Notes under the pieces: generated by a model
Told to the model about the DNA's origin: nothing
What the model saw: the letters and a program-made list of their open reading frames with translations, nothing else
The model's database searches: none
Made by a program: the position numbers and the translations under genes
NCBI RefSeq assembly: GCF_010093535.1
Contig: NW_022985166.1
Span: forward strand, 1,334,978 to 1,398,977
DNA from: Lindgomyces ingoldianus
Lineage: Eukaryota; Ascomycota; Dothideomycetes; Pleosporales; Lindgomycetaceae
Length of the DNA stretch: 64,000 nt
Direction: 5' to 3'
Part shown: positions 44,269 through 56,214 of the stretch, one piece after another
How positions within the stretch are numbered: position 1 is the stretch's first letter
Layout of the letters: each line of letters starts with the position of its first letter

Positions 44269-45806
44269 ATGGCCGAATCCGCATTTAAGACGAAGACGAT
44301 GAAGAGGAAGAATGTGAAGGGTCTGGCTCTGAGCGCACCCCCCAAGGCTCCCGTACCCTCTGCCGGCGACGCACAAATACCTGGGGCTCTCGGAAACGAC
44401 GAGGGGCGCGCTGACACACTTGAGATTGGCGTGGAGTTCCGGCTGGACCTCAAGGCAGAAGACTTAATAGTTCTGCGCGAGCTTGGCTCCGGAAATGGCG
44501 GGACCGTGAGCAAGGTGCAACATGCTGCTACCAAGGTCATAATGGCGAGAAAGGTGAATGCCATGGACGTGCTGCGACTCTACCCAGGACGATATGCTGA
44601 TGGGATTCCAGATCATTCACGTAGAGGCAAAGAACGAGGTGCGGAAGCGCATCGTGCGTGAGCTGCGTATTATGCACGACTGCAACTCCGACTACATCGT
44701 GGCGTTTTACGGGGCCTTCCAGAATGACACCGGAGACGTGATAATGTGCATGGAGTACATGGACGTGGGGTAAGTCTGAGCTTCTACCACATCCACCTCC
44801 GCGTAGACTAACGCAATTCGCCTACAGTTCGCTCGATTGGGTATCGAAAACCTTTGGTCCAGTTCGTGTCGATGTCCTGGGCAAGATCGCAGAAGCCGTT
44901 CTTGGCGGCCTGTCGTATCTCTATCAGACCCACCGCATTATGCACCGAGATCTCAAGCCCTCCAATATCCTAGTCAACTCAAAGGGCCAGATAAAATTGT
45001 GCGACTTTGGGGTTTCCAGCGAATTGGAGGGCTCTATTGCCGAGACCTTTGTTGGGACAGGAACATATATGGCCCCAGAGCGAATACAGGGTTCTCCATA
45101 TACGGTCAAGTCGGACGTCTGGAGTGTCGGTCTCACTCTGATGGAGCTTGCAATCGGCAAGTTCCCTTTCAACAACAGCGACAATGATGGTGATGAGCCA
45201 GGAGGTCCGCAAGGTATCCTGGATCTTCTTCAACAGATTGTTCTGGAGCCGGCGCCGAAGCTACCCAAGAGCGATGCGTTCCCTTCCATTCTGGAGGATA
45301 TGATTGCGAAGTGTTTGTTGAAAGACCCAACCGATCGGCCAACTCCAAAGGAACTCTACGTAAGCTTCAAGCCCCACAAATGCACGGCCCTAGTATTAAC
45401 AGTCTTCCAGGAGCACGACCCATTCTTGCTTGCTGCCAAACGTACTCCAGTCGATCTTGAGGCTTGGGCCATCAGCATGTTAGAACACAACAAGCGCAAG
45501 TCACATCTCGCTCCAAGTGCACCTTCGCCAGCAGTCCGCGAGAAGCTCCGCGAACGATCTCCCCCAAAGAATGTAGAACGAACACCAACAAACATTGATT
45601 CCAAATATGCCGATACAAACGGTTCGGGTGCCGCTCCAGCTCGACCAGCATATCCAATCCGAACCTCAAGCGCATCAAGCGGACAAAACATCATGGCTCT
45701 TCCAATCAGACCCGCGCCACCACCATCCGCCGGTTCTCCTCAAGTGAGGGTCCCGCCTAACGGAGGCCTGCCAGCCGCACCAAGGAGGTGGAATAGCGAA
45801 GTATGA
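44269..45806 (+). CDS. ste7: MAP kinase kinase of the Ste7 (pheromone/invasive growth) type
   Basis: Four exons: 44269-44553, 44612-44769, 44828-45359 and 45411-45806; 456 residues. It matches fungal Ste7 orthologues closely: LEIGVEFRLDLKAEDLIVL before the kinase domain, glycine loop GSGNGGTVSKVQH from residue 73, catalytic HRDLKPSN (Asp189), DFG from Asp207, and activation loop SIAETFVGT with the SxAxT sites phosphorylated by a MAPKKK. Ste7 relays the Ste11 signal to the Fus3/Kss1-type MAPK that governs mating, fusion and, in pathogens, infection structures. The tail after residue 345 is Pro/Ser-rich and probably disordered. Intron 3 (51 bp) has no in-frame stop; removing it gives PKELYEHDPFL, the family form. 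Confidence 0.93.
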
Positions 45807-47479
45807 GCAGAGATCATCTGGAGATTTTTTGTAAAGTGAGCTCGGTCATATTAATGGGGCATCTCCGCTATAACTCTCCATCTCCGCGTGTCGTCCGCAT
45901 GTCGTTTGTGCTATCTTGGGTTATCCTGTACATGAAGAAAGTTGGACAAAATGAATGGAATGGTAGGCATAGTACAGTACCCGGATCTTTTTATTACCCC
46001 GTGCGTTCGCTTCTTTGGCGGATTTTCCTGACGATTCTTGCATTCTACGGCGCACACCCTGATTCCGAGCGTCTTGGGGCCTGGCGCCTCGAACGCGGAC
46101 GTTGGTTTAGGAAGAGGCGGTGAGGATTTTAAGCTGCGTGTACGCTGTTTGAGCATTGAAACGGGCATTCGGGAAGGTTTGTAGTTAGTAGAAGGGTGCC
46201 ATATTTTAATCATCTTGGAGTGAACCGCTGATCTGTGAACGCTTTGCCTTCTATCGGTCCTTCCAAAACTACCCTTGTATCTAATTCGAGCAACGGGCAC
46301 CTTTGAAAGGTTCGGATCTGCTGTGTTTCAGAGATCGAGTCATAGTTGTACTCTAATTTCAAGACCACAGAGAATCCTAGGGATGCTCTCTACAAGGCAG
46401 GAGCGCCGTGCACATGCTTAAGCACTTGCCTCGGAGAAGCCGCTCGTCCGTTCCTTCGGAGAGTCGGCCTTCAGGAGAGCAAGTCTGCATCAATCTGCAA
46501 CACCTCGTCTCCCATGCACCCCGCAAATTTTGCAGCCGCACGACACCACGACTTCTCTCCCCTCCCCCTCCCCCCCAAGACGGCTCCCGCGGACCGGAAC
46601 TCGATCAAAGCTTGTTTCGACGCTTAGAGGCACCAAGACCCGGGGACTTTCACATGCCAAACATCCTTGACAACCTTCCAAACTCAGCAACCTCACCGGG
46701 TTCATGCTCACGCGCACATCTGACCTGCATGTTTAAGGCTCTCTACTCGCGATCTTCTTCATTTTTCCTTCCAGTAAGAGACCAAAGCTGAATGCCTAGC
46801 GCTGTCGATGCTAGAGAAATCCCTCTTTGGTTCTCTGAAGTGCGATCGTGTGATACAATGCAATGGTTGTGGTACGTTTATGTGGTCGTGGTATTGATGC
46901 GCGAGAAGGGAAATATATTGGCTTAGGTAGTGGGTGTTGGTAGGTGTGGTACGAATCGGTCTGCTAGTTGCACAGGATTTTCTTTTATATATACTTTCCT
47001 TTACTTTCGTAGTATTCCCAGGGTTCACAGTTTCCTTGTCCTCTACACAACCCATTTTCGCCCTTCCTCAATTTTACTCGGAATACACCTTCTCATAATT
47101 TCAAAATATTATCAACGTCTCCAATAAGATTCAAAACTTCCCTTTTGAGACACACCATCTATCCAAATTTCTCATTTCTTTGCTGTGAGTGGTTCACCAT
47201 CGTTTCTATCCGCGCGTAAAGTGGATCAAATTATTAACGTTGATTCGCGGACGGTGTCGACGCTAGCAACAGGTTCAGGGTCTGTGAATAGATTAAGGAA
47301 CATGATGGCCGAAGTACTGTGAGTGCCTTGAAACGACATTCGAAAAACAGAAAAGGGAGGTCATTACCGGGTCAGCTTATTTAATTTTTTTTTGTTTTTC
47401 TTTTTTCCATTTGACAGCATCAGAGGACCGTTTCGAGGAAGTTTTTGGAAGTTTTGACGACGCCCTTTCCCAGTGAAGC
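45807..47479. other. Intergenic, 1.7 kb, upstream of alpha-amylase
   Basis: The left part is the MAPKK 3' UTR and the right part the amylase promoter, with a T-rich tract at 47384-47412 about 70-95 bp before the ATG. Open frames near 46350-46790 on both strands have no recognisable motif. Confidence 0.45.
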
Positions 47480-49477
47480 ATGAAGTTCGATACTTTAGTA
47501 CAAGCCACTGTGGCTGGTGTTGTGGCGAGTGCTGTGAATGCAGCGACGGCAGATCAGTGGAGAAGCCGGTCGATATATCAGGTTCTTACGGATCGGTATG
47601 CCTTTCTCTAAACTGTTTGAAGGAATACTTTACCGACCTTCTTAGGTTTGCACGCCCCGATAGCAGCACAACAGCATCATGCGATACCAGCTTAGGCCAA
47701 TACTGCGGAGGAACGTGGCAAGGAATTATCAAACAACTCGACTACATACAGAACATGGGATTCACAGCGGTGAGCGCATTTTGTCGCCTAGATCGTTTTC
47801 AATGTAGGAGGACCGGGGGCTGATAGTGATGGCAGATATGGATATCCCCAGTTACATACAATATTCCGGACAAAACACCGTACGGATATGCATGGCATGG
47901 ATACTGGCAACAAGATCTATACAAGCTGAATGACCACTTCGGAACAGCGGATGATCTCAAAGCGCTAAGCAAAGCACTGCATGACAGAAATATGGTACAT
48001 CACCTCTTCTTTCCTACTCCTGCCACCCAACTTTCCTCGAGTCGCTGATGAGATTCTAGTATCTCATGGTCGATGTAGTCGTAAACCACAACGGCTGGAA
48101 TGGAGCATCCACTACCGTCGACTACTCTAAATTCCACCCTTTCAACAACGCAAAGTACTTCCACAGTTTCTGCCCAGTCGACAACTATAGCAACCAAACC
48201 AACGTTGAGGATTGCTGGCTCGGCGATTCCAAAGTTGAGCTTCCGGATCTGAAGACTGAGGACTCAGCTGTAGCTGATGGGTATAATACGTGGATCAAGC
48301 AGCTAGTTAGCAATTACTCGAGTAAGTCTGCCAAAGCAATGCTCCGCCCGAGGAGTTTGGTGGTTAGCCTGATACTGACGGATGTGCATAGTCGATGGGC
48401 TGCGAATCGACACTGTAAAGCATGTAGAAATGTCTTTCTGGAAGCCTTTCAACTCCGCGGCTGGCGTATTCTGTACTGGAGAAGTCTTCAGCGGTGATCC
48501 ATCGTTCACTTGCAATTACCAGAACTCTCTTGATAGCGTGCTAAACTATCCCATGTACGCTCCTTCCTCTAGCCCTCTTTTCATATTTGCCATATTGCCC
48601 TCTCTACCTCTATTTCCTCTCCCGAACCCAACTCCATCACCGCCTAACTTCGAATAGCTACTATCAAATAATCCCCTTCCTAAACTCCACAAACGGCTCG
48701 CCCACGGCGCTCCTCAACGCCCTCAAATCTGTCAACTCTTCCTGCCGCGACTCCTCAGTCTTAGGCACTTTCACCGAAAACCACGACGTCCCACGCTTTG
48801 CCTCCATGACCTCCGACCTCAGCCTCGCACAAAACGCACTCGCATTTACCATCCTTTCTGACGGTATCCCGATCGTCTACGCTGGCCAGGAACAACACTA
48901 CTCCGGCGGCGGCGATCCCGCAAACCGTGAAGCCACCTGGCTTTCGAAATACAATCGGCAGTCGGACTTGTATAATCTAGTAGCTGCGGTGAACCAGGTA
49001 CGGAATGTCGCCGCATTCATCGATCCGAAATACCTGACATATAACATCTACCCCATATACTCGGACGCCCATACTATCGCCCTCCGAAAGGGGTTTGATG
49101 GTAAACAAGTCATCTCGATAATAACAAACCTTGGCTCCTCCGCCCCATCCACAACCCTCACACTCTCTGGCACTAGTCACGGATTGCCATCTGGTACCGT
49201 CGTTGTGGACATCTTATCCTGTGCTCAGGTCACGGTTTCCTCGGATGGAAGCCTGGCGGTGCCCATGCAGGCGGGGGTTCCCAGGGTTTATTTCCCAGTG
49301 GCCGCGGCGGTAGGCCATGGAATTTGTGGTATTGGTACGAGTGAGACGGCCGCGCCAAGTGCGACGAATTCGAAGAAGAGCGTGGGCGGGTTGCAGAGGA
49401 GAGGGGACAGGAGGAGGAAGGTTGTCAAAGCGGGTTTGGCGGCAGCGGCTGCAGGGGCTGTTGGGGCGGTCGTTTAG
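47480..49477 (+). CDS. Secreted alpha-amylase (GH13), probably GPI-anchored
   Basis: Six exons: 47480-47595, 47646-47769, 47836-47994, 48060-48321, 48392-48554 and 48658-49477; 547 residues. Residues 1-22 form a signal peptide ([21 protein letters not shown]). The GH13 regions are all present: [18 protein letters not shown] with the nucleophile Asp, TGEVFSGD with the acid Glu, and TENHDVPRF. The fold resembles fungal Taka-amylase. The C-terminus [21 protein letters not shown] is a short hydrophobic tail after basic residues, as in GPI-anchored relatives. Several of these act on cell-wall alpha-glucan and not on food starch. Here the region I His is kept, whereas I recall it altered in the transglycosylating wall enzymes, so ordinary hydrolysis is possible. 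The substrate is open. Confidence 0.9.
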
Positions 49478-50194
49478 GTGGCGCTGCAGGAGGGAGGGGT
49501 TCCGTTGTTTGCATTAGATTTAGGTCGGCGGATATAAAATCCCCGAGGTAGGGAGTGGGAGCTAGGAACAGGAACTCAGAGAAAAAGTGCCCCCTTTATT
49601 TTCCAGTTATACATATGCCTTTATTTCCATCTTCTGCTGTCTTGTTCTTACCTATTTTCCTCTATCCTACTCCATCCTGCATTGCGGTTTCCTCGTTAGC
49701 GGGCCGAGCTCTATTTATTTATACTATTGTATGCATTTCTATTGCCATTGAGCTTTCATAGCCTGGATAGATATAATACCACATTCGCTTTGTTCGCAGA
49801 TAACCCTGACATTCATATCCCTTCCCTCCCATGAATTGAAGGTAAGAATTTGATGAGCACATTGCAGGATTTGCAAATACTGGGAGAGAGGAATATGTCT
49901 ATTCTAGAGGGGTCCTAACACCATACAACATCGAGCTCATTCCATCCCACGCCAACAAAATCTACATATCCTTCAGACATATATAGAATATATGAAGAGA
50001 AATAGCAGCTCCGAAGTCTAGTCTATAGTCTATACCGACTTCTGCCAGGCTATGCTGTTGCTTGAAATTAGAAAAGAGACCCCTAGTATTGACACCATTT
50101 CGATTGTCGTCCATTGATGACATGCAGGGCCTCCGCCCTCCTCCCCTAACCCTCCTCTCCCATGCACTGAATTTTGCGAACCACATGGGGATTT
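49478..50194. other. Convergent intergenic region, amylase and phosphatase
   Basis: About 720 bp between converging genes, holding the 3' UTRs. No other feature was recognised. Confidence 0.5.
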
Positions 50195-52199
50195 CTAGTA
50201 AATCTCCCCAAACCCCTTTCTCTCCCCCTCCTTCAATATCTCAATCTCCTTCTCCCCAATCCTCCTCTCCCTAACAGCAACATCCAAATCATCCTCCATC
50301 TTCCCCCCTCTCTCCTCATCACTCCCCCCCTCCTCCACAATCATATCCCCTTTCAACGCCTCCCTCAAAATTGGCTTCTCCTCGCTCCCACTCTCGCTTG
50401 CGTCCGCCCGAAACGCAGCATCATCGCTCGTCCCACCACCAGCGTCTCCATCACCGAGCGCGTCAGCTCGCGCGCCGAGCCCCATGCCCGACTCTTCCAT
50501 CCAGTTCTTCGCGCTCATTTTGCGGGCTGCGGCTGCCTTGCGCTCTTTGCTTTGTTGGCGGTGTTTGGACGAGGCCCGGAGTCTGCTCTTCCCATTACTA
50601 CTATCGTTTTTGCTTTTCCCCGGGCTGCTATGGTGTAAATTCGAGTGTGTGTAGCCATGATGGGCGTGAGCATGAGCGTGAGCATGTGCATGCTGCATGC
50701 CTGGGAAATAATCCGAATCGTCCGAGAAGCCTTCGCCGGGCGTGCTAGGCGCTCCGCTTCTGGTGCCGCCGAAATCGCGACCGGGGTGGAGATGCCGGAG
50801 GATTGCGGCGGCGCGCGGAGCGGGGTTTTGGAGGGTTTGGGGGGCCGAGGCGGCTGCTTCTTCGCCGTCGGAGCTGCCGATTCCTTCGTCGGTGGAGGAA
50901 GATGCGTCGTTGGATGCGTCGTTGGGAGACGCAGGGGTTAGGGGCATGGAAGGGATAAGGGCGTTTTTGGTGGCTGTGGTGCTTGGTTTGCGGGGGAGTT
51001 TTGGCGGGGAGGGTTCGGTTATGATGGGGGTGTGGTCGGCATCTTGAGCAGCGATGGGGTGGTCATCCTTTTCGCCGTCGAGGTTGCTTGTTGCAGGTGG
51101 TAGCGGTGGAGCAGGAAGCGCGCCGGATACATAATCTGCGGTATTCTTGCGCATGGTTCTCCTAGGCCAGTTTATCTTATCATGATTGCAGCCATTCGCA
51201 CATCCCCCCCAGCGACGGATGGGGATGGTGGGACTCGAACTAAAGTTTCCAGGAGCCGGGGGGGCGCCTTTGCTGCTTGGAGTGACTGCGGATCCATTAG
51301 CAGCGGTTGCGGTAACGGCACGACGTTTTAGATCGGACCATGTGCGTAACTCGTTCTCGAGGATGTATTTTCCGTTGGTGGGAGATTGCTTCATGACAAT
51401 GAATTCGCAGTGGTTGACGTTACGCAGGTCTTCGAAGTATTCGACGGACCAGTGGTACCTAGACGACATCAATATCTCAAAATGCATATTTCTGGGGGTT
51501 GACTGAGGTTGACGTACCATTTCATGAGGAACACCCTCGTCATTAGTCCATGCGTAACCAGCACACACACGCTCGCAAAATTCTCCTCCCCAAACTGCCT
51601 CCACATGCTTTCGTTAAACCCGCTAACCCTATCATATGCATCCGCAGCACTCTCACCGTTCGGGATGCGGTAAAAGAAGTGACCGTAGTCAGCCCTCTCC
51701 TGCCACATCCTCTCCATTTCCGCCGAACAAGGCTGGAAGTTTCCGAAATCCTGTTCCCTCAGGCGGGGCTCTTCAAAAACCTTTATCTTATGACGAGGAA
51801 AGGGGGAGGGTTTGGGGTCGTCGGAGGTCAGAGAGCGGAGGATGCCTTCGGTGGTTTCGCGAGTGCGGCGGTAAGGAGAGGTGAAGAACTGGATGGTGTC
51901 GTCGGGCTTGAGCATAGAGCGGAGGCGACGGCCTGCTTCCTCGGCCTGTACGAAGAGGGCAGCTGTTAGCCATCGGGGGGAGGATGGGCGAGGAGGGCCG
52001 AGGGGCACAACGGCGGACGTACTTGATTCCAGCCATCGGGAGTTAGCTTGACGCGGTGGTCGGGAATGAACTGGTGAATGTCGCGGTTCTTGTTTCCTTC
52101 CGACTGTGCATGGCGCACCAGAATAATCATCTGCACCCATATCAGCAAACTGCATTGTCTTTGGCCAGTGCCGCGACTACTCACCCGCGGTTTGCCCAT
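50195..52199 (-). CDS. Phosphoglycerate-mutase-superfamily phosphatase (Det1-like) with long disordered tail
   Basis: Four exons on the minus strand: 52199-52185, 52130-52023, 51945-51518 and 51458-50195; 604 residues. The tiny first exon encodes MGKPR, then MIILVRHAQSEGNK gives the catalytic RHG-type motif with its His. Other family pieces are TSPYRRTRET, REQDFGNFQ, PNGESAADAYDRV and the second His in VLVTHGLMTR. The catalytic domain covers about residues 1-230 and resembles yeast Det1, a broad-range acid phosphatase linked to sterol transport. The tail of about 370 residues is low complexity. It holds an alternating His-Ala run (HAHAHAHAHAHHG) near 50665-50695 and basic SKHRQQSKERKAAAARK. 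No membrane segment is seen. The role of the tail is unknown. Confidence 0.85.
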
Positions 52200-52642
52200 G
52201 GTGAATTCTTTTTCAAGATTCGGGATACTCGTGATTAGTGGGGAAATGTAATAAATGGAGTCGAATGCACAGGCAGAGAGTGCGGGGAGATATTTTGTCC
52301 CAGGCGAAAGTGCGGCCAGAATGGGCCAAAGGATGTTTCATGATTGATAAGTTCAAGCGCCCACGGTGCCACGAAGGCGACTTCGCTGTGCGCATATGGC
52401 GTGTGTGGCCAGCTGTACAATTCACTGTATTGGCCTGAGCGTTTGCCGCGACTCATCGTGCTACCGCGTTCTCCGATGCAAGTCACGGGCTACGCTCACC
52501 TTCACCTTCACCCTCCTTCATCCCAAGGCATTACAAAGGCATTACAAAGGCATCTATAAGCACGCCAACACGGCCAACACCTCGTACGAGCACTCCTCCT
52601 CACTCATCGCACCTGCTCCCGCCACTCTCTTTCATCTACACC
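52200..52642. promoter_or_regulatory. Divergent region, phosphatase and PRKRIP1 gene
   Basis: About 440 bp between two divergent ATGs. Near the right end GGCATTACAAAGGCATTACA is a short direct repeat (52529-52548), followed by CATCTATAAGC at 52551. The latter might act as a weak TATA element for the PRKRIP1 gene. Confidence 0.4.
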
Positions 52643-53257
52643 ATGTCGGAGCCTATTCCAGAGTCCATCCCCACATCGGCAGACCCGCGCTCCAAGCGTC
52701 CTACCAAGAAGCGTGCCCTCACTCCTCGCTCCGCTCTTGCAAATGATGTTGAGGCCCTCTTCGCCAAGCCTGATCGCGACATCCACATCCCAGGCTCCGC
52801 GCCCAAGAGGAATTCCCTGGCGCCCCCTCCAGAGATTGTTGCCAACGTCCAGGGCTCCAGCGCTGGTGCAGGCAGTGGCGAGTTCCATGTCTACAAAGCG
52901 AGCAGGAGACGGGAATATGAGAGACTGAGGCTGATGGATGAAGAAGTAGCGAGGGAGGAAGAGGAGAAGGCCTTCCGGGAAAGGAAGGAGGAGATGGAGA
53001 AGAAAGACAGGGCGAAGACGGATAAGAATAGAGCGAGGAGAGAGAAGGCAAGGATGAAGAAGGCGATGCAGAAGAAGGGGGGAAAGGGTGAGGGAGCCGC
53101 GGGGAGCGACGGGGTTGCCAGTGAAGGAAGGGCCAAGAAGCTCAAGCCGAACTCGGCTGCTCCATGGCCCATTGGGCAAGACGACAGCCCGCTGCCGGAT
53201 GGAGGGGAGGTTAAGAGTGCCGACGAGGTCGGCCTTGTCATTCATGACGATGACTGA
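52643..53257 (+). CDS. PRKRIP1-like spliceosome-associated protein (DUF1168)
   Basis: Single exon of 204 residues. The core VQGSSAGAGSGEFHVYKASR followed by RREYERLRLMDEE is nearly the same as the signature of PRKRIP1 (PF06658/DUF1168). A long charged helix follows (EEEEKAFRERKEEMEKKDRA) with a very basic stretch (RARREKARMKKAMQKK), as in the family. Human PRKRIP1 sits in the catalytic spliceosome, where its helix bridges RNA and protein parts; a similar nuclear role is likely here. The C-terminus ends with acidic DEVGLVIHDDD. Confidence 0.9.
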   Translation: MSEPIPESIPTSADPRSKRPTKKRALTPRSALANDVEALFAKPDRDIHIPGSAPKRNSLAPPPEIVANVQGSSAGAGSGEFHVYKASRRREYERLRLMDEEVAREEEEKAFRERKEEMEKKDRAKTDKNRARREKARMKKAMQKKGGKGEGAAGSDGVASEGRAKKLKPNSAAPWPIGQDDSPLPDGGEVKSADEVGLVIHDDD

Positions 53258-55772
53258 GACTCATCGAGGCTGGACCTCTTTCGTGATGAAGTCAATTTCA
53301 GTTACTCTGGCCTCCTGCTGCAAGCCTCCGACTTCACATTCCGTGACATGGACGGGAATTGCATCCCAGAGTCTAGAGATTGCATTTCCACACCTAGAGA
53401 AGAGTTGAAGGAGGGGGAGCTGTCACCTTCAAGTTCTGAGGCTGCTTCATTTCGTTGTGGCCCCAGGAGGTATGGCTTCAACACATCTACCTATTTTAGG
53501 CTCTTGCTTACGTATTGGAGGTGACTTGCTACTCTTCGCGTCTCTCCGGGTTTCCTCTCGCCTCTTGTACGCGTGGTTATTGGCTTTCTCCAGGCTTTTC
53601 CTCTAGCATTCCCTGGATTCACCATGGGGGAACAAAAACAGATTTCAGGTTTTTGCCCTGCAGATCTATCCAGTGCTCGATCTTCGATCGTCATTAGAAT
53701 GCTTTCCTGTACAACGTCGCCTACATGGAGAGGTCCGTTGAACCCTATCAGTTTAATTGCTCATCTCCGACCTGAATATCTGCGAATTGCTGCTCCATAG
53801 TTTGCATCTCAGTACCCCACATCACGTTCGCATCCAATGCTACCCCAATATCGTACGCCTTGGAGATTTCCCCACACATTTGGGCTCCTTGAATTTCGTG
53901 GCGTTAGGTTATCAAGGCTTTTTCCGCTTCGCTGTGCTCAGGGTGCTTATTCTCCTATCTTCATTAATCGGGTATCGTAGCTAGGCCTCGCATCTACGCT
54001 CCGTATTACGGTAGATCTACATGATATTTCCGCCACGACATCTGATATTGTGGGGAAGTAGCAGGTGTTCGGCAATGTTTGCGGGAGAAGTCTGGAACAT
54101 TTTGAAGTTTCAACCAATCAACATTGCTTCTCACAACGGTCCCACTTTTTATTCCGTTGGTCTTGTTCGGAGGGATGAAGCTTAATTCTACCCCATATTG
54201 CCCTTATATTCGTCAGCCCCTCACGCTCCAGCCATTTAGTACTACGCTTCTGACCCACCTGGTCTCAGATATAATAACGCTATAGCCATGATATAATGAC
54301 GCCGGTCTTCGAACCAATTGCCACGCTGACGCCCGATCACTTCGCATCCGCTCTCAATCGCCGCACCGTGCTTCCGAAACGAATTGCAAGTAGCAAGGCT
54401 GACGGAAGAGCCCGAAGACTAGCCATTCGACGTAACGCATCTGTTGTCTAGAACCTCTCAGTTTCGAACATCATGTTACACTCGACAGCCTGATTTCTCC
54501 GTCGGCGACGCTCCATCGATGACCCGGTTCCCTTCTACCGCAGATCACTTCGGCGTCTGTAACGTTCGGCTGGGCATGCGTAACACGGCTCTATGTTCAA
54601 TCCAAACTTGGTCGCAATTAATCTACCGAATGCTTTTTCCGTCTGCCTTCTCGGTTTTCGCTTTCTTAGCATGAAGAACCCAGGGTCGAAATCTTAGGTT
54701 TCGCTGAGATGCCTGGTCCACCACTGTCATCATCATAGTTAAAAGACGCCGCACAAAGTCAAGTATTTCGACTTTCTCTCTATAACGGGAAACTTAACCT
54801 GCGCTAGTACATGTCCCAAAACATCGGGCGTCGGCTGTAGAAATGGCTAAAATAACCAAGGAAGCAATAGGGCCGACGCCCTTCTCTACCAAATGCGTTC
54901 CTCGATTCTATCCTCTATCAGGTCATGCTCCGCTCCCTGTAACAGCGAACCTAGGATCTGCAGCAATATCAATCCTACTAAGGGTCACAGATTAAAACAA
55001 CCATAGATTACCCTAACGTCATCCCATGCCACTATCCACTACTGTCACCCAACCCTCATTCGACACCGATCCACGATCCATTCGCTTGGCAGGTACCTGA
55101 ATTAAGCAACAAGAAAAAGCTTGCTCTCAGAATGGACCCGGCCTGTGTTTCAACCAGCATATGCGGCCCATGCCGTGCAGGACATTACGAGCCGGTGGCT
55201 GTCTGCAATAGGTGCAGGTGTAGTTAGGCGGTATGCAAAGGGACTTCCCCAATCTTTCCCCGCACTTGGGCTTGGGCTTGCACTCCGATTGCAGCATTCT
55301 GTTCTTCCGATGAGTGGTAGGCAGGTTGGTGACCGTCAAATTACTGCATATCAGAGGTTTGCCACTTACAGGCCTCACTCGCCCGCCCAGAACGAGGGCT
55401 TTTGAGACGGAAAGACATGGAGGTGGACAAGGACATGGGGCACGTATATTGAGCCTCATCTAAGTACGTTGAGACGGGATCAACAGAATCTGTTGAGATT
55501 CCAGGAGCCGGAAATTAGGGGTGGGTGATAGCCAATCGAGTGAAGGGGTAGCCATCTCAGGAGAGGCAAGAGGATGGAAGGAAATATAGCGATATAGACG
55601 TCTCAGAGCAGGCAGGGCAAGGGGCTGAAGTAGATATATAAATATGTCCTGAGGACGGCCCCAGGGAGGGTATCGGAGCAAGTGCATTCAGACTTCTTCA
55701 GCCTACGAACTCAGATCCATATATCATTACTTACTCGCCGTCAACGTAAGCACCTACGTCAATACCATCAAC
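53258..55772. other. 2.5-kb intergenic region, no gene recognised
   Basis: Composition is ordinary and open frames are below 111 codons with no motif. The right end carries a TATA candidate for the secreted protein gene at 55635-55643. No tRNA or transposon relic was recognised. Confidence 0.45.
55635..55643 (+). promoter_or_regulatory. TATA box candidate of the small secreted protein gene
   Basis: TATATAAAT lies 130 bp before ATG 55773. Confidence 0.5.
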
Positions 55773-56214
55773 ATGAAGCTTTCCATCCTCGCTATCTTTG
55801 CTGCTGGGTAAGCATACCTCCTGCTTGGATATCCTTTTGGTGTATATACTTACTATTTCTAGCGCCCTCGCCGCCCCCATCATCGAGGAACGCCAGATGT
55901 CAGGTATGCCTAGTGGTAAGCTCCCCCCCTCCCCTCCTCCTCCCCCTCTTCTCACACCGCTAACACTCCACCCAGGCTTCCCCATGCCCACTGGCGGCTT
56001 CCCATCCGGTGGCTTCACTGGCTTCCCATCCGGCTTCACCGGCTTCCCCAAGCCCACGGGTCCTGCACCTACCGGTCCCCGTCCCACGCACTCCCGCGGC
56101 CCAAGGCCCTCGGGCTTCCCGTCTGGTCTGCCATCAGGCTTTACCGGATTCCCAATGCCGACAGGTGGGTTTCCTGGCATGAGCATGCCACCCGCGCCGG
56201 TGCCGACGGTTTAG
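55773..56214 (+). CDS. Small secreted Gly/Pro/Phe-rich repeat protein
   Basis: Three exons: 55773-55807, 55863-55915 and 55976-56214; 108 residues. Both introns are short with CTAAC-type branches. Residues 1-16 form a signal peptide (MKLSILAIFAAGALAA), followed by PIIEERQ, which looks like a propeptide start. The mature part is built of repeats around FPMPTGGFPSGGFTGFPSG, with an inner PTGPAPTGPRPTH spacer, and has no Cys. I do not recognise the family. Such proteins may be wall-associated, surface-active or effector-like, but nothing in the sequence decides this. An alternative donor at 55901 (TCAG|GTATGCC) would shift the frame and is less likely. Confidence 0.75.

Noticed and set aside
54306..54318. 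GGTTCGAA-like segment as a tRNA T-arm
   Set aside because: No matching A-box, acceptor stem or cloverleaf could be placed around it.
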